Source: Apostichopus japonicus (Eukaryota > Echinodermata > Holothuroidea > Aspidochirotida > Stichopodidae). Taken from it: 64,000 nucleotides of DNA. The stretch covers positions 30,905,398 through 30,969,397 of the forward strand of contig NC_092577.1 in the NCBI RefSeq assembly GCF_037975245.1. Reading direction: 5' to 3'. Under the pieces are notes generated by a model. That model made no database searches. It was not told the origin of the DNA and worked only from the letters and a program-made list of their open reading frames with translations. The translations under genes were made by a program, and so were the position numbers. Position 1 is the stretch's first letter. Every line of letters starts with the position of its first letter. Positions 37,971 to 50,900 of the stretch are shown here, one piece after another.

Positions 37971-38221
37971 ATTTCAATTATCAATATATTCATTTGCCTT
38001 TGTCGTTAACCTCCATTTCATAAACATACATTCTGTGCAAAGTATTTCTTTCGAGATCCGGCTTTAGGAACTCACATAAAATGATTTCGAGTTGGTTAGC
38101 ATCATGTTTGATCTCTAGAGTAAGGCAAAATATGTCACCAAAACAACTATAGTATTGTTCGATACAGGTGACAAACGCATACAGTGGAATTACGACCTTC
38201 CTTACCGGTTTCGAACCTCTC

Positions 38222-38350
38222 GACATACAATCAGCGTCCATAGCCTTGTGGTTATGGTGTACGCATATAAAGCAGGAGGCCCGGGTTCGAATCCGGTGAA
38301 GTTTTTCCACTGTTATTGATTTTCCAACTCATTACGATTTCAATTAAATA
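38222..38350 (+). mobile_element. SINE C, tRNA-derived
   Basis: Head AGCGTCCATAGCCTTGTGGT with B box GGTTCGAATCC, then the short tail TTGATTTTCCAACTCATTAC and GATTTCAATT. A closely similar copy is at 59393-59531. Confidence 0.8.
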
Positions 38351-38353
38351 TAT

Positions 38354-38445
38354 ATCCTTAATGATTATTTGATCCATTTCTACCTATCTATCTATATATA
38401 TAAAAATATAATTGAAATCGTATTGAGCTGGAAAATCAAGAACAG

Positions 38446-38503
<58 letters not shown>

Positions 38504-38596
38504 CTGTTCTTGATTTTCCAGCTCAATACGATTTCAATTATATTTTTTATATATATAGATAGATAGATAGAAATGGATCAAATAATCATTAAGGAT
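38354..38596. repeat. 243-bp near-perfect palindrome with (AT)n centre, built on SINE C tails
   Basis: 95-bp arms differ by one substitution and one single-base indel, around an AT dinucleotide run at about 38449-38500. Each arm contains the SINE C tail (CACTGTTCTTGATTTTCCAG, TACGATTTCAATTATAT), a TATC run and the flank ATCCTTAATGATTATTTGAT. The flank is duplicated too, so this is an inverted duplication rather than two independent insertions. Confidence 0.9.
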
Positions 38597-40669
38597 GTCA
38601 GCCTGGTGCACAACTGATAATGTGACTGGCCGACGCCATGTTGTCTTTGAAAATACTGAGTGCATACGGAGACAAAGAAGATCGACACTATACTGTTGGG
38701 TAATGCATCAGGCTATAATTGAGGCAATCGGAAGTCAGAAATGACATACTATATAGCACGTGTAACCCACACTATATACTTACTATCTACAGTATATGAC
38801 ATTATCGATTCTAACAGTGCACTTCAACTATTTCCTGGCCTATCATCCGACTGAAGTCATGGCAAAGGTCGTAGAACATGGCTGGTCAGTATTTACTTGA
38901 AACCAGATCATCTGTTCGATCATTATTACAATCGTAGCTTTGGTCAGTAAAGCAAGTTGTCGATTTTAATGTTTGGAGAGTAAATTCCTGCTCAGCCATG
39001 CCTGCTTTCTTACCCCTTCACCCCCCCCCCCCTCCCCATCCCCTCAGATTTGAACTTTTGGCTTCATGCATCAGTTCTCGCAGGTATCAGCATAATAGAC
39101 CATTCGGGTCTGATCGTGACGGGAGATATGCTTTTATAAAGGCAGCCCCGTCCCCGGTATAGCTCCGTCAGGCTCCGCCATATCCCCCCCCCCCCCCCCG
39201 CCTCTCAGCCCATCGGTTTAAACTCAGAGAAAGTCATCTGCATCAAAACACGGCGCCATAAAATTGTTTTCGCGACGGTAGGCCATAAACGTCAATGTGC
39301 AAATTTAAAGAAATAAGCTAAAAATGATAATTACGCATAAAATGTATCAACCACCGCCAGGTAGCGATGTTTTTCTTTAGGCTAATTAATTAGTGATGAT
39401 GCAAAACTATTCAAGGTTGCGGAAAGTGAGAAACCGAGGACTCACTCCCGGGATGAAAACACGGTCATATAGTAACTTTGAACGGACCCAGGTAAAGACT
39501 CAAACCTCTGTCATGTTGCATCGGGTTTTACTATACCTCACAAATATACCCTTTACTTTGTGATGCGTTGTACCATTGAGAAAAATCGAATGGACTACTA
39601 GGGTTAATCAAGAAGCCACGATATACCCCGATAAATATCAGTGGTTACTGCATATCACCCTCTTCAATTGACCTATATGGACGTTCCAATATTCATATCA
39701 CTTGCTGCTCAACGGGATGCTTCTTAAGTAACTGTCGATAATGAATACCACATGTAACTACTAGTATGATCATGACACGATTACCAACCCTGAGTGACTT
39801 GATAAGACAGCTTGACCTTAAACCATCTCGAAAAGCATGAATGGTACCCTACCAGGTCCACAATTACTCGTTCCAGCTCTATATCATACTTTATCCATTC
39901 ACCTCCTCTTGGTCTTGGGCGTATAGCCTGCTTCCAATTTTACGGTTACAACGTTTTTTTTCAGGGGAAAGGTAGAACCTATTTTCTAAACAATAAAAAA
40001 AATCTGACCCCCCCCCCCCAGGCTCTTGGTATTCCTTCACAATCATATTATCTTAACTTTTTCTGTTGCGTACTTTTCCAAACATATTTTCTTCGACTTT
40101 CTTACAACCCCTGTCGATGGTCTGTAGAAATATTCTATCCTAAGTGACTACTGTGCCCTTTTCCGTTCTATGTCAGCTTTCTCTGTGCTAGTACTTTCGT
40201 AATTCTTACTTTGGGGAATAATAGAACACGTGCGTTAATCTGTTTACAAACACTAGAAACTGCATTTTCTATCGCAATGTCTACCGCAAATAAAGCTTTT
40301 GTTGTGGTACTTGTGGTAAGGTTTTATGACCCACCCATTGTAATCACTTCAACGAAGGTCTGGTTTTGAAATAAGGTAACAACGGTATCAGGGATTTGCG
40401 CTAAAAAAAAGTGTCTTCGTCTAAGTCTCTCTTTGTTTACTTCGCGTTTAATTGGGAAAGTGTATAAATGGAAAAGATATACCGTGTATCCGGTGTGGTA
40501 TAGCGTTATTAAATTTAACAGCCTATGCGACGTTGAAGGATGAACGGAATTTTTAATTGCCTCATTTGAAAAAGAAAACAAGAAATAGAAAAACAGATTT
40601 TGATTACACCGTTGATATATATAACTTCTGTCCAGTGAGTGAAGCTTATCCGACAAGCTCTCCTTGTAT
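38597..40669. other. Intergenic, nothing coding seen
   Basis: C-runs near 39020 and 39183. The plus frame at 39812-40147 has no family resemblance or splice structure. Confidence 0.5.
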
Positions 40670-41110
40670 TTGTTGATATCTTGATTAAATGATATCTTCA
40701 ATTAATTAAATATATCATTTATTTCATTTGAGATATCTGCAAAAATTCTCTACAGAAATTTCAGATATCTCTAAATTCTATTTCTATCCAGAATTGAGAT
40801 ATTTTTAATGTCAAAGAATTACAGATATTGTAAAGTAAATTCAAGATAAAATGAATTCAAGATGTTCATAATTACCTCAAAGATATCGGAATCTTGGTCA
40901 ATTCGCAGATGTACTTTAATGAATTTAAAATAATTGAATGAACGATATCGTCTGTTCATTTTAAACATATTTTAAAATGAATACAATTTATTTATAATTT
41001 ATTTTAAAATTATTTGTTTTGTCAATTTCTAGATATTTTCATATTTAATTCGAGGTATCGTTAATAAATTTAAGATATTTTTAAGATATAGGCTATACGA
41101 TATTAAATAA
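40670..41110. repeat. AT-rich degenerate array of GATATC/AGATATT motifs
   Basis: About 13 occurrences of GATATC or a one-base variant in 440 bp, often within CAGATATCTC or GAGATATTTT. Related sequence occurs in both orientations, so this may be an old palindromic satellite. No gene seen. Confidence 0.5.
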
Positions 41111-41857
41111 TTGCCAGCTTGCCATACAGACAAGAAAATAAATGTGCAACAGTAAATTTAGAAGCTTGGAACTTCTATGAATTTCACATTGGAATGTCTG
41201 ATCACAGAAAGGTTGCTTTGTTAGCTACAGTTGGCAGTTCTGTGCATTAAATAAACTAACATCTGGCGTGAAATTTGGGGCTGTTATAGAACAAAATATA
41301 TGTCCCTATACTGTTTGATATGGAATATAGGAAGGATCCGATTACTGACGTTGGCAAAAACTTGTAGGTCTAAAAGGCTTCTTAGTACTGAATTCTGAAG
41401 AGGAAACAGGGCTACATGACATGGTCTACCCCTTACAAACACATATTGGGGCAGTACAAGATGCAATGGGCGCATGTGCGGGAGGAAGTTGGGGGAGGGG
41501 CACGGGTAGGTAGACACGATGAAAATTCAACTGTAATGTTCTGTGCAGTCCGCCATAAATAGAGGGCGTGATTCACATTTCAAAATGAAATGTAAGCAAA
41601 ATGTATCGCTAAACACTGTGAGTTTTGAATAACGTTTTGGATCAGGGAGTAACTCCCTGGTTGGATCAATAGTGAAGGAATTCTACCTTCCCCATCACCA
41701 ACGGGATAACAATGAATAAAATTAAAGGAGACGTCTAAGGTTAGGATTTGTGAATTTAAAGCAATTCTGTCCGTAGCAAAATGATGAATGGTTGAGTGGA
41801 TTGCTGTCTGGGTGAGTGAACATATCAATGGTAATAATCAAACATGAAGAATCAGAG

Positions 41858-41950
41858 CGAGGGGGGGGGGGAGGGCGACCGGGCGCTACGCTTTGATAGT
41901 TTGCCTACAGGCTTCACCCCTCCCTTGGCAAATTCCTCTCTACGCGCCTG
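41858..41950. mobile_element. Very short hAT-like insertion, 93 bp, with 8-bp TSD
   Basis: Flanked by AATCAGAG at 41850-41857 and 41951-41958. The right end reads ACGCGCCTG; the left end CGAGGG is degenerate. The interior is GC-rich, unlike its surroundings. Confidence 0.6.
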
Positions 41951-43123
41951 AATCAGAGGATAGATGGCCAGAGGGATAGAGGAAGGGAGAGGGTTAGAAA
42001 TATGAAAAGGTAGAATGAGGAGGTCAGGACAGAGGAAATGAGGGTTATGTTGGGAGAAAAAGGTGCTTAAAGGGTTGATGGTTGACGTGTAGGGAGTTTG
42101 GTTGAATTACAACTCTCTTTTAATGCATTTGGTGTTTGATACACTTATACATGATTTGATAATAATAAGATCTAAACTTCAAAAGAACTTGAACACCAAG
42201 AGGGATCTTCCACATGGTTTATCGGTTTATTTACTTCTTCTCACCTTAGCAACTTTTCATAAACTTTATGTTGACATGAACGGTTAATCTCTCACCCAAA
42301 ACATTCAATAGCTTAAACTTTTTTTTTACATACTATACACATTACATCTTTAGTACCTTCTTGCAGTAAAGAAATGATCAACTGAAAATGACATACTGTT
42401 CCAAAATATGCTAGATTTTTGTCCCCAACCCACTTCAAGAGCTTTTCTACCCCCCCCCCCCCTTCCTTCCGTGTTCCGTGGTCGATGAGCAATTATGTCA
42501 CCTTTGACCTCATTCTCCTTGGATGTATGACAGATGGAAACCCATCAGTGAAAAAATTAATAGGGAAATAGAGATTAGCTCATCTGATGCTCCCATGGAA
42601 TATAAATAACTCCTATATAAAAAATGACCTAACCCAATAATCCCAACGATCATGACCAGACCTGACTTGCTCCCAACAAACATAAATATTTCCTTGGTTT
42701 CATATTTGACAATAAACCACATGATATATAGTACATATATGCAATAAAAAAAAATAAGAAAAAAAAATCTCTTTATAAGTACTTTATGCAATCACCAACA
42801 CCATTTACCTTGAAACTGAAAATCAATTTTTTTTTTTTTAAATGGCCATGTTACTGTCAAAATTACTCTGCAAGATGGAGTAGATACACGGTTAGCATGA
42901 CCAAGGATTTTGCAAGATTATCTACATGCCATTTCCATGATGAGCTCATCCTAATTTTTGTTCCTGTCTTGGGATTCTGTCGTGAGGCGGGGGGGGGGGG
43001 GAAGCTGCTTATCCTGTAAGTTGGATCCCAAATTCAAATTTAATTTAGCTTTGGATTTGACATTTTTGGCATTCGCTGGCCATGATCATTTAATTTATAT
43101 GTCAGCAATTTTCAGGAATTTGA

Positions 43124-43367
43124 AGGTATGCTGTATTGGCCCCAAATATGCTAGATATATTCAAATATGGTCACCTTTGGTCAAAATTCTTAAACTGTCT
43201 TTATTACAACCTTCGAGGAACTTTTCCTCACTGGGACATTAAGTCATCTTGTGTGTTCCTTAACAATGTCTGAGAACAATTTGGAGAGTAAAGACCTCCA
43301 GGAACGTACTTTTGAAAACTTCTAGCAATTATAGCATGATATAATTTGGGGCCTATACTGACTACCT
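43124..43367 (+). mobile_element. TTAA family 2 MITE, 244 bp, second copy
   Basis: Same length and order as 34784-35027 with scattered substitutions. The right flank is TTAA (43368-43371); the left flank has decayed to TTGA (43120-43123). It lies 1.4 kb downstream of the FBXW2 stop. Confidence 0.85.
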
Positions 43368-44199
43368 TTAACAGCAGAGTGCAACTCTGACGAAGGGGGT
43401 GGGGTAGGGGATGGGAAGGATCCTGAGGTCCAGCCTGGGGAAACCTGTGTGAATAAGGGGCTTGGGAGCAAGATGGGATAAGGATGGAATCTCATTTTAA
43501 TATAATATACTTCTTGTAAGGAAAACTGAAGACTTTGCAAAGAGGGTTGGGTGACATAATTGTCATCACAGTGCCCCTACCTAGGATCAAATTAGATCAT
43601 CTCAAAACAGATCATCTCAAATTCTGCCATGAGTAGCTAACTCTTCCTGGCAATTTATTGTTTATGATTTATGACTAAGTTATACCACACTGTGTGGACA
43701 AAGTAAATAAGATATGAGTTGATACATACATATAGCTAGCACCAGTGTTCATGGCTGACATAAGACATTCAATACCTCAGGGCTAGGACCGCTGCTAGAG
43801 GTTTACAACAATGGATCTTTAGCACCTGTGTTTAATGTTTGATGTAAAACACATTTAATACATTAATTGAGGAACATTGGTAGAATTTTAATAATTTCAC
43901 CACTATATCTTGACACTAGTGTTTAACAGATGATGTAACACATCCCAAAGACAGAATCAAACATCCCTTACAATTTGTTTTCATCCCCGACTGAAGGCAA
44001 TTTGTCTCAACAACCCCCACCCCCCCCACCCTGTTGTGGAAGAGCACAAGGGAATTTATGTTTACGTGATGAACCCTCATTCTAAGAGTCCTAATTGATT
44101 ACAATCATATGACACAAAATAATTACTGATTTATGTCTCACACATTTATGTTGACATTGTTTGTTCAACCATTGCACATAATTGCATCATTCCTGTAAA

Positions 44200-44580
44200 T
44201 GTAATTATTTAGACTAGGCTGTTAATCAGTTAACACTCAGTACATCACATGGCCCTCATGCAATCACATCACACGTAAGTGATACATTAATTGGCCTAGG
44301 CCATTCATTAATCTCTTACCACTTTCAGTTAATCAGATAGTGCTCTGACTTTATCGGACAAGTGTGAAGCAATCAGACCACACTTTAGATCAGCTAACTC
44401 TCCAACTAATCAGAGAGTTGCAGATGAATCAGATATAAAAGTACTCGGTCAATCAGATATAAGTCCTCCGTTAATCCTTCAAGTAATCCAACTACACCAC
44501 TGACCAGCTTCATATCCATATTCGTCCGAGAGCCCCCTGTTAATCTGACAGATAACGATCCATCCATCATCTTTTAATCG
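44200..44580 (-). other. FBXW2 3' flank or 3' UTR with recurrent TCTGATT
   Basis: On the transcript strand TCTGATT recurs five times between 44460 and 44325, sometimes as TATATCTGATT. This is consistent with a degenerate repeat of roughly 20-35 bp. Whether it is transcribed depends on which poly(A) site is used. Confidence 0.4.
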
Positions 44581-44801
44581 TAACTGGCGGAATGACCTTC
44601 AAGAATATAACGACAACCGATCCGTCCCTCACGTGGGTCATATCTGGGCCTTCTCCTTTCGACATTGACAGGCAACAACGAGCATCGGAACTGAAAGAAC
44701 ATCGAGCGACGTAACCACACATAATCCTGCTGCGTCTTAAACAATCTTTTCGGCAAGATTAAGGCTCGTAAATTTTAACACAATCCCATGATGCATTGCT
44801 C

Positions 44802-44917
44802 TCATCTATTTTGAGTTCTCCAGCGTACCATGTGCAGGCTGTGATCCGGTGTGCTGGCAGCGAAGACGAGCCCTTTCTCGTTCTGACCGTTGATACCATT
44901 CAGCCACCTCACGTCAC
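44802..44917 (-). CDS. FBXW2: FBXW2 exon 9, C-terminus and stop
   Basis: Acceptor CTCACAG. It encodes [20 protein letters not shown], then [17 protein letters not shown] and TGA at 44804-44802. It matches the human end (WLNGLDG, GLVFATS, PDHSIHLVLW). Possible poly(A) hexamers on the minus strand are ATTAAA at 44578-44573 and AATAAA at 43659-43654; neither is proven. Confidence 0.93.
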
Positions 44918-47900
44918 CTGTGAGTAAAAAGAAGAATTATATATTTAAAAGTAAATCGATGCTTGATCTATTTAGGAGCTTAAATAATGAATTTATTTCC
45001 TTGCTTTTTTAGAGCTGAAGATAGGTTATCATTCTTAATATGTCAAACTCCAAATATTAACTATTTAAAGTCAAACTTCACACTCTGCCTTATATATATC
45101 ATTACTTCTTTGAGCCTTTATCTACTGTCCCCTGCCCCCCCCCATACCCTTTGTCTTGATTGAGACTAGTTTTATCCAATTAATCCATACATTGTTTTTA
45201 AAGTTATTTTCCTTTTGTCCATTCTCATTCAAATAGTTCACCTTTTCCCATTACTTCTTTGATTAGTTCACCTGTGTACTTTTTGAGTAATAAAAAAGAG
45301 GAAAAAAGGTAATTTAAAAAAAAATTATTATATGAATCACATCAAAACATTGAAATACTGTCATAGTTTAACAGGTCAAAATAACAAAATAAACACTTAG
45401 AAGTAATTGGTAAAATCATTTGGACTGTAACCATAGCGATACATCCCCTCTGTGGTTTCCTTTATTACCTGCGATGAAATTTGATCCTCGCTTTGATTTT
45501 CTACATAAGGGTAGTTTCCATGACGACACAATGGTCTGTGAGTGGCTATCCAGGATGTGCAGGCTGTTCGCATCGAGTAAGAGGGTGAAGATAGAACCAG
45601 ATCCCAGCAAGAAAACATTACTGCAATCTGGAATGCTGATCCTCCTACAGGACAACATAATAAAACATTTATAAATAATAACAAACAATTTTTTTAAGCT
45701 AAAGTTGCCAAAAAAATGACATGTTTTACACTCTGGTATCAAGGACAAATGCCTTCTTACACGGTATTACAAAAGTCAATCCCCCCCACCGGTCATTGGT
45801 AACTTGTCACACCCACGCACACACCCAAGTGTGTACAATTCAAACAGTTACTTTAGGGTTACTAACTAAACCTGGTTGACATTCCATAGGGCGCAGCCAC
45901 AATGCAGTACTACGTAACAAGTTACCTAGCATGTCCCCGTTTTTTTCTCCAGGATTCGCGCCTGCAATCCTAAGATCGCACGTCCATTGCCTTAGCCACT
46001 TGACCACAATACTCTCACACCAAAGTTGTTTAACCAAGCACTTTAATGTGTTGTAACTATACATAAAAAAAAAAAAACCTTTCCGTTCAGATCTTCTATA
46101 CGGTAACATATTTCCAAACTTGGTGAACACACATGCACACTAGTGTATCACAAGTTCCACCTCAATACATAGCTTCCCAGCCTTAAACAAGCCTTCACAG
46201 ACACACAAGGATGATTCTCTGATCCCATTAAACAAGGAAAAATAATTTAACCTTTAACGAGCTAGAGCTAATGAGCGCCATTACTCGTCCACAAATCGAT
46301 CTGACGTGAGTTAATGATCGACATTTATTTGAACGAGATTAACACAACTCTGTCGTCGTAGAAACGTGCCAACTGGGAAATGTTTTACGAAAACATGAGA
46401 ATACAGAGAATTTTTTCTATCGCCTAGGGAGCAGACCGACCTTAGCAATTTGAAAGAATGGAAGCTCCACAGTAGGACACCGATATCGGACGCACAGGCT
46501 ATGAGTCTGTCGTTGAACTGTAATCTGGGAAGGAATGTCTGTCCCTTTCTCTCCTCACTGGGATATGACAAGATCTTTGTTAAATTACAGGAACGGTCAT
46601 CGGAGAGAGACCAGAGCTGAAAACAGAAACAAAACAACAACAACAACAACCTTGAGGGCTCACTCTGGAAAGCAGTGCTTCTGCACTGAGCAGGACTACC
46701 CTCATTAAAGATGACAATAATAAATAAAAAAATAAATAAAAAATAAATAATTGAAATTAAACTTAAAGGCATGGAAGAGTCGCTCACAAAGAAACGTCTC
46801 ATGCCAGTAATCTGACCTAGTTTCGAATGAGGTGTAATAGAAGTGTTAGACACCACCATTTAGACACTAGTGCACAGTCAATACATGCAGAAACAGTCAA
46901 TACCCACAACACAGTGTACATACCAGCGATGGACATCTCAGGTCTAGATAAAAGATAACAAGGTATCACATTTCATTACTGTCTGCATTTTGTAGCAAGA
47001 CGGAAAAAATTCACTTGCAAACAACGGAAAGTTAACTTTTTCAGACAGGGGCACGCGGTTTGGGGCAAGTCTTCAATGCCTTTAAACAATGATAAGTGGA
47101 CATTCCTCAAAGTCCCTATTCATTTATCTTTAGTTTCTTTTTGTTTCTAATATTTCAATGGAGAAACCCAACCATGGCAAAGAGATGTTGCCAAACAGAA
47201 TTTATACTTTTTTGTTGTTTATGTTTGTTTTTAGGAGTAGAGTTGTTCAACACACATAACTCTATTGTATCAGATAATGATGAAGATTGGGTTTGTTTCT
47301 CCTCTAAATCTTTGCCACCCCCTAACCCCCCCCCACCTCCAACCCTCCCATCTTTCCCATTCTTCCTAGTTTGTAGGGCTTCTTAATATCGCAGTTTCCG
47401 TGTTTTGAAACAAATGAAATTCCAGTATGCTAACCACATTTGGTTAAAAAAATTCTGCCATATTTTTTAAAGAATTTTATGATAAGGCCTGCCCAATCAT
47501 TAATATTCATGAGATGGGAATCACAAACAATAGGGCACCATCTACACATCATGGGGGCATGTATCAACTATGACATGCCATTGACTCACCTTGTGGTTTT
47601 TGAGATATCCTGTTAACAAGCTAACCCGTCACATCCACACACCCACACGAACACACACACACAACCATGCCAGCACGAACACAAAGGTTACTGAGCCTTT
47701 GGCATCGTAACAAAACTGCCAGTACGAGAAGGAACGCACAGAGTACAACTGCAGGTCATTTCTTTTTGCTACACTACAAACGTTTAAGAGCGTAGAATCA
47801 CAACAAGACTGATAGATTGTAAACTGTCGTTGAAAATTCACATCAATTTCTTCAAACTTACCCGTATTTCTACTTTGTCCATGCTAAATATGATGCAGTC

Positions 47901-50900
47901 TCCACTTTGAAACAGGTCACTATCTACTGTACACCAACCAATCAAAACCTGTAAGATTTGAGAGAAAAAAAGAAAGCACAAAACGTTAACTCCAAATGTT
48001 ATCTATCAACTTGATTTCAACTGCAAGATATGATGGAGATTAATTGAGGATACAGAATGCTTGTATGATCCACCTGATGGGATCAAATCTTTAGAAACTT
48101 TACAAATAGGAGCAATGCACGATTCGATTCCATTTAGACACCAAATGTAAAGGATACAAAAGCCTGTATGATCCATTTAATGGGATCAAATCTTTAGAAA
48201 CCTCACAAATAGGAGCAATGTATGATCCTCTCCAAATGACACCACATGCACAGGATACAGAAAGCCTGTATGATCCATTTAATCGGATCAAATCTTTAAG
48301 AAAGCATTTCATTAATAACAAGAACCTCTGACCACAGTGTGTGATCTGTCACTCGCAGCTCTCTGTGCTGCTTCTGTTACTCTTCTGGTTCTGCTTATTT
48401 AGTTTTATTCTCGTAGTTGTTAACTAATAGCTTGTTTACTGTATGGTTTTGTTTCTATTCACTACTGTTTTATGTTTACTGTCGACGGGAAATCATTTTC
48501 CGTTTTTGTTTTCTGAAATGGACAATAAACTTTTCTATCTATCTTTCTATCTTTGGCTTACCTGAATGACATATTCTGTGTGACCCGTTAATCTGTGCTG
48601 AAGGGTTCCCTTCTCCAGATCCCACATACAGACAATAAAGTTTTCTATCTATCTATGTATCTTTGGCTTACCTGAATGACCCACTCTGTATGGCCCGTTA
48701 ATCTGTGCTGAAGGGTTCCCTTCTCCAGATCCCACATACAGACAGACATATCGGCAGACCCACTGATTAGTAATTGCAGGGCATCGCAGTAATCCACGCA
48801 GAAGACTGAAACGAATAAAAAGAAAGACAAAACATTCCAAAACGAACAACAATGGTCACAACTCGCTCTTCAAACTATGACTGTTTGAAACGACTTGAAA
48901 AATCCAGACCTGTACGAAACTTCCAGCGTCTACCGAGAGATTGGACCCCCCTCTCCACCTCCCCCCCCATCCCCAAGCTCTACATGGCGGTTTCTTAACC
49001 TACTGGGTTATTGACACAACTCATTATATCCAGTTCATCCAAACCGATCTTTAGTTTCAAAGGTGGGGGAAACAAATGTCCGAGGATACCAGAAATTACA
49101 CAATACTAGTCCTGGTTTGAAACGCTACAGTAACAATATATATTTATTTTTATTATTATTTTTTTTTTTTTAGTATATCCTGCTGAAGACCCTTGCATGA
49201 TGCATTCTTACCTGCACCAGTGTGTCCTACAAAATGTTGCATCCTGTTTCCAGTTTCCCAATCCCAGCATGCAACGGTGTTGTCAAAGGAAGCTGTGACA
49301 ACCTTCCTGTCGTCGAATTTGACATCTGCGCAGGTGTGGGTGTTGAGAATTCTTAGACACTGACCAGAGTCGACGTCCCACAACCGAACGGTCAAATCAT
49401 CAGATCCTGTAAGCAAGATAAGTAAATAGATAAGTCAATAGTGACGGGGAGGTTATTGACATGAAATTGAATTAGAATTTAATATTCATATTTCTAATTC
49501 CTAAAACCAAACTTGAGCCCAACTTTATATCAATCATATTTTCATGGTAGTGGCTGTTCACACAGAAATTGTCTCCATATCGGACAAACAGATTTACAAA
49601 ATTCAACCAATCTCCAACATTATTCTGCTTAGAGTCCTCATTAACGTACTACGGACACCTACCCAATTTGCCCTTAGACCTTTGATTCCTGACTCCAATA
49701 TGAGCTAATGTTTATTCATAAGTAAAACTAGAATTGAGGACAGGCTTGTAAAATGGTCAGTCTTTGATGGATTTTGCAGCTATTTTCATAATGTCTAATG
49801 CCTGTTAGAGTGATTAGAACAACAGTGTTCATAGGCGTCTGTGGACCTTTAATCCCTGACTTTAGTAACACAGTAGACGGTTACCTGATGCTATCTTGCC
49901 GTTGAAGTAATTCAAGGCATAGACCCGTGCGGTGTGACCTTGGAGAGTTTTACTATCAAACGCCGAGCTGTCTTTTAATTTTTCTAGCTGATTGAGGACC
50001 GTCTTGTAGACGGACTTCCACCGCACACCGTTGCTTGATGCCAGATCTTCAGCTTCTTCTGTTGAGTTGTAACCGATGATTCTAACAGACAGAGGGGGGG
50101 GGGGGGGAATTAAAGATGGAGATTCAATGAAGCATTTCTCAACCAAAAACAGAAATTTTAAGTAAATCAGGGATGAGCCTGGGGTAAAAAAAAATCACGG
50201 AACTTTGCAAATATTGCGGTATAGGCTCCAGTTTGCGTATGCTACAGTGTGTTAGGATAATAGTTTTTGTCCCCCTGCAGGTTGGATATCCATAGGTAAT
50301 GAAAAACATGCCAACAACGGATCAAATTGATACAACACTGTTGTTAGAAATTCACAGAAATTGAGAGGTGTATATCTCGGAGGTAGAGGGGAAATCACAG
50401 ATACATGTCTGGTAAATATACCCATGGTTGAAATTAGACACACAAAAAAACTAGTGCTGAAAATGAAACAGAATATTCAATACGACAATTCCCAGCCACT
50501 CTTGAACAGATATTTAAAGATTTGTTCCTATCTAGTCAAATTTTAATATATATATCAGGAAAAAGTGCTGTAAAATCTCTTAGCTCTAAATGAAAACTAT
50601 ATCATGATAAAAAAAAAACTTTCCTTTTTACGCTTTTTGATTGCTTATAGCACCTCATACCAAACATAGAATATCTTGTCATGAATATTTATAAATACCA
50701 TCAAATATGATGGTAATCGATTCAACAAAACAAAAAGGCCTAAGGACCTTTTCCTGACTTCATGATATATAAAACTAGTGACAAATTAGCTGAACTAGAA
50801 TTAAACAAATCCATTTACAGCGTAAGAACAGGATTCAGGTATTACTTCCAGTTACGATATTGTCCATATTATTACAGTCAAAGATGTGTTAAATTCTTGA

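Noticed and set aside
39812-40147. 111-codon plus-strand frame
   Set aside because: Crosses a C-run and T-runs, has no motif, and is flanked by repeat-rich DNA.
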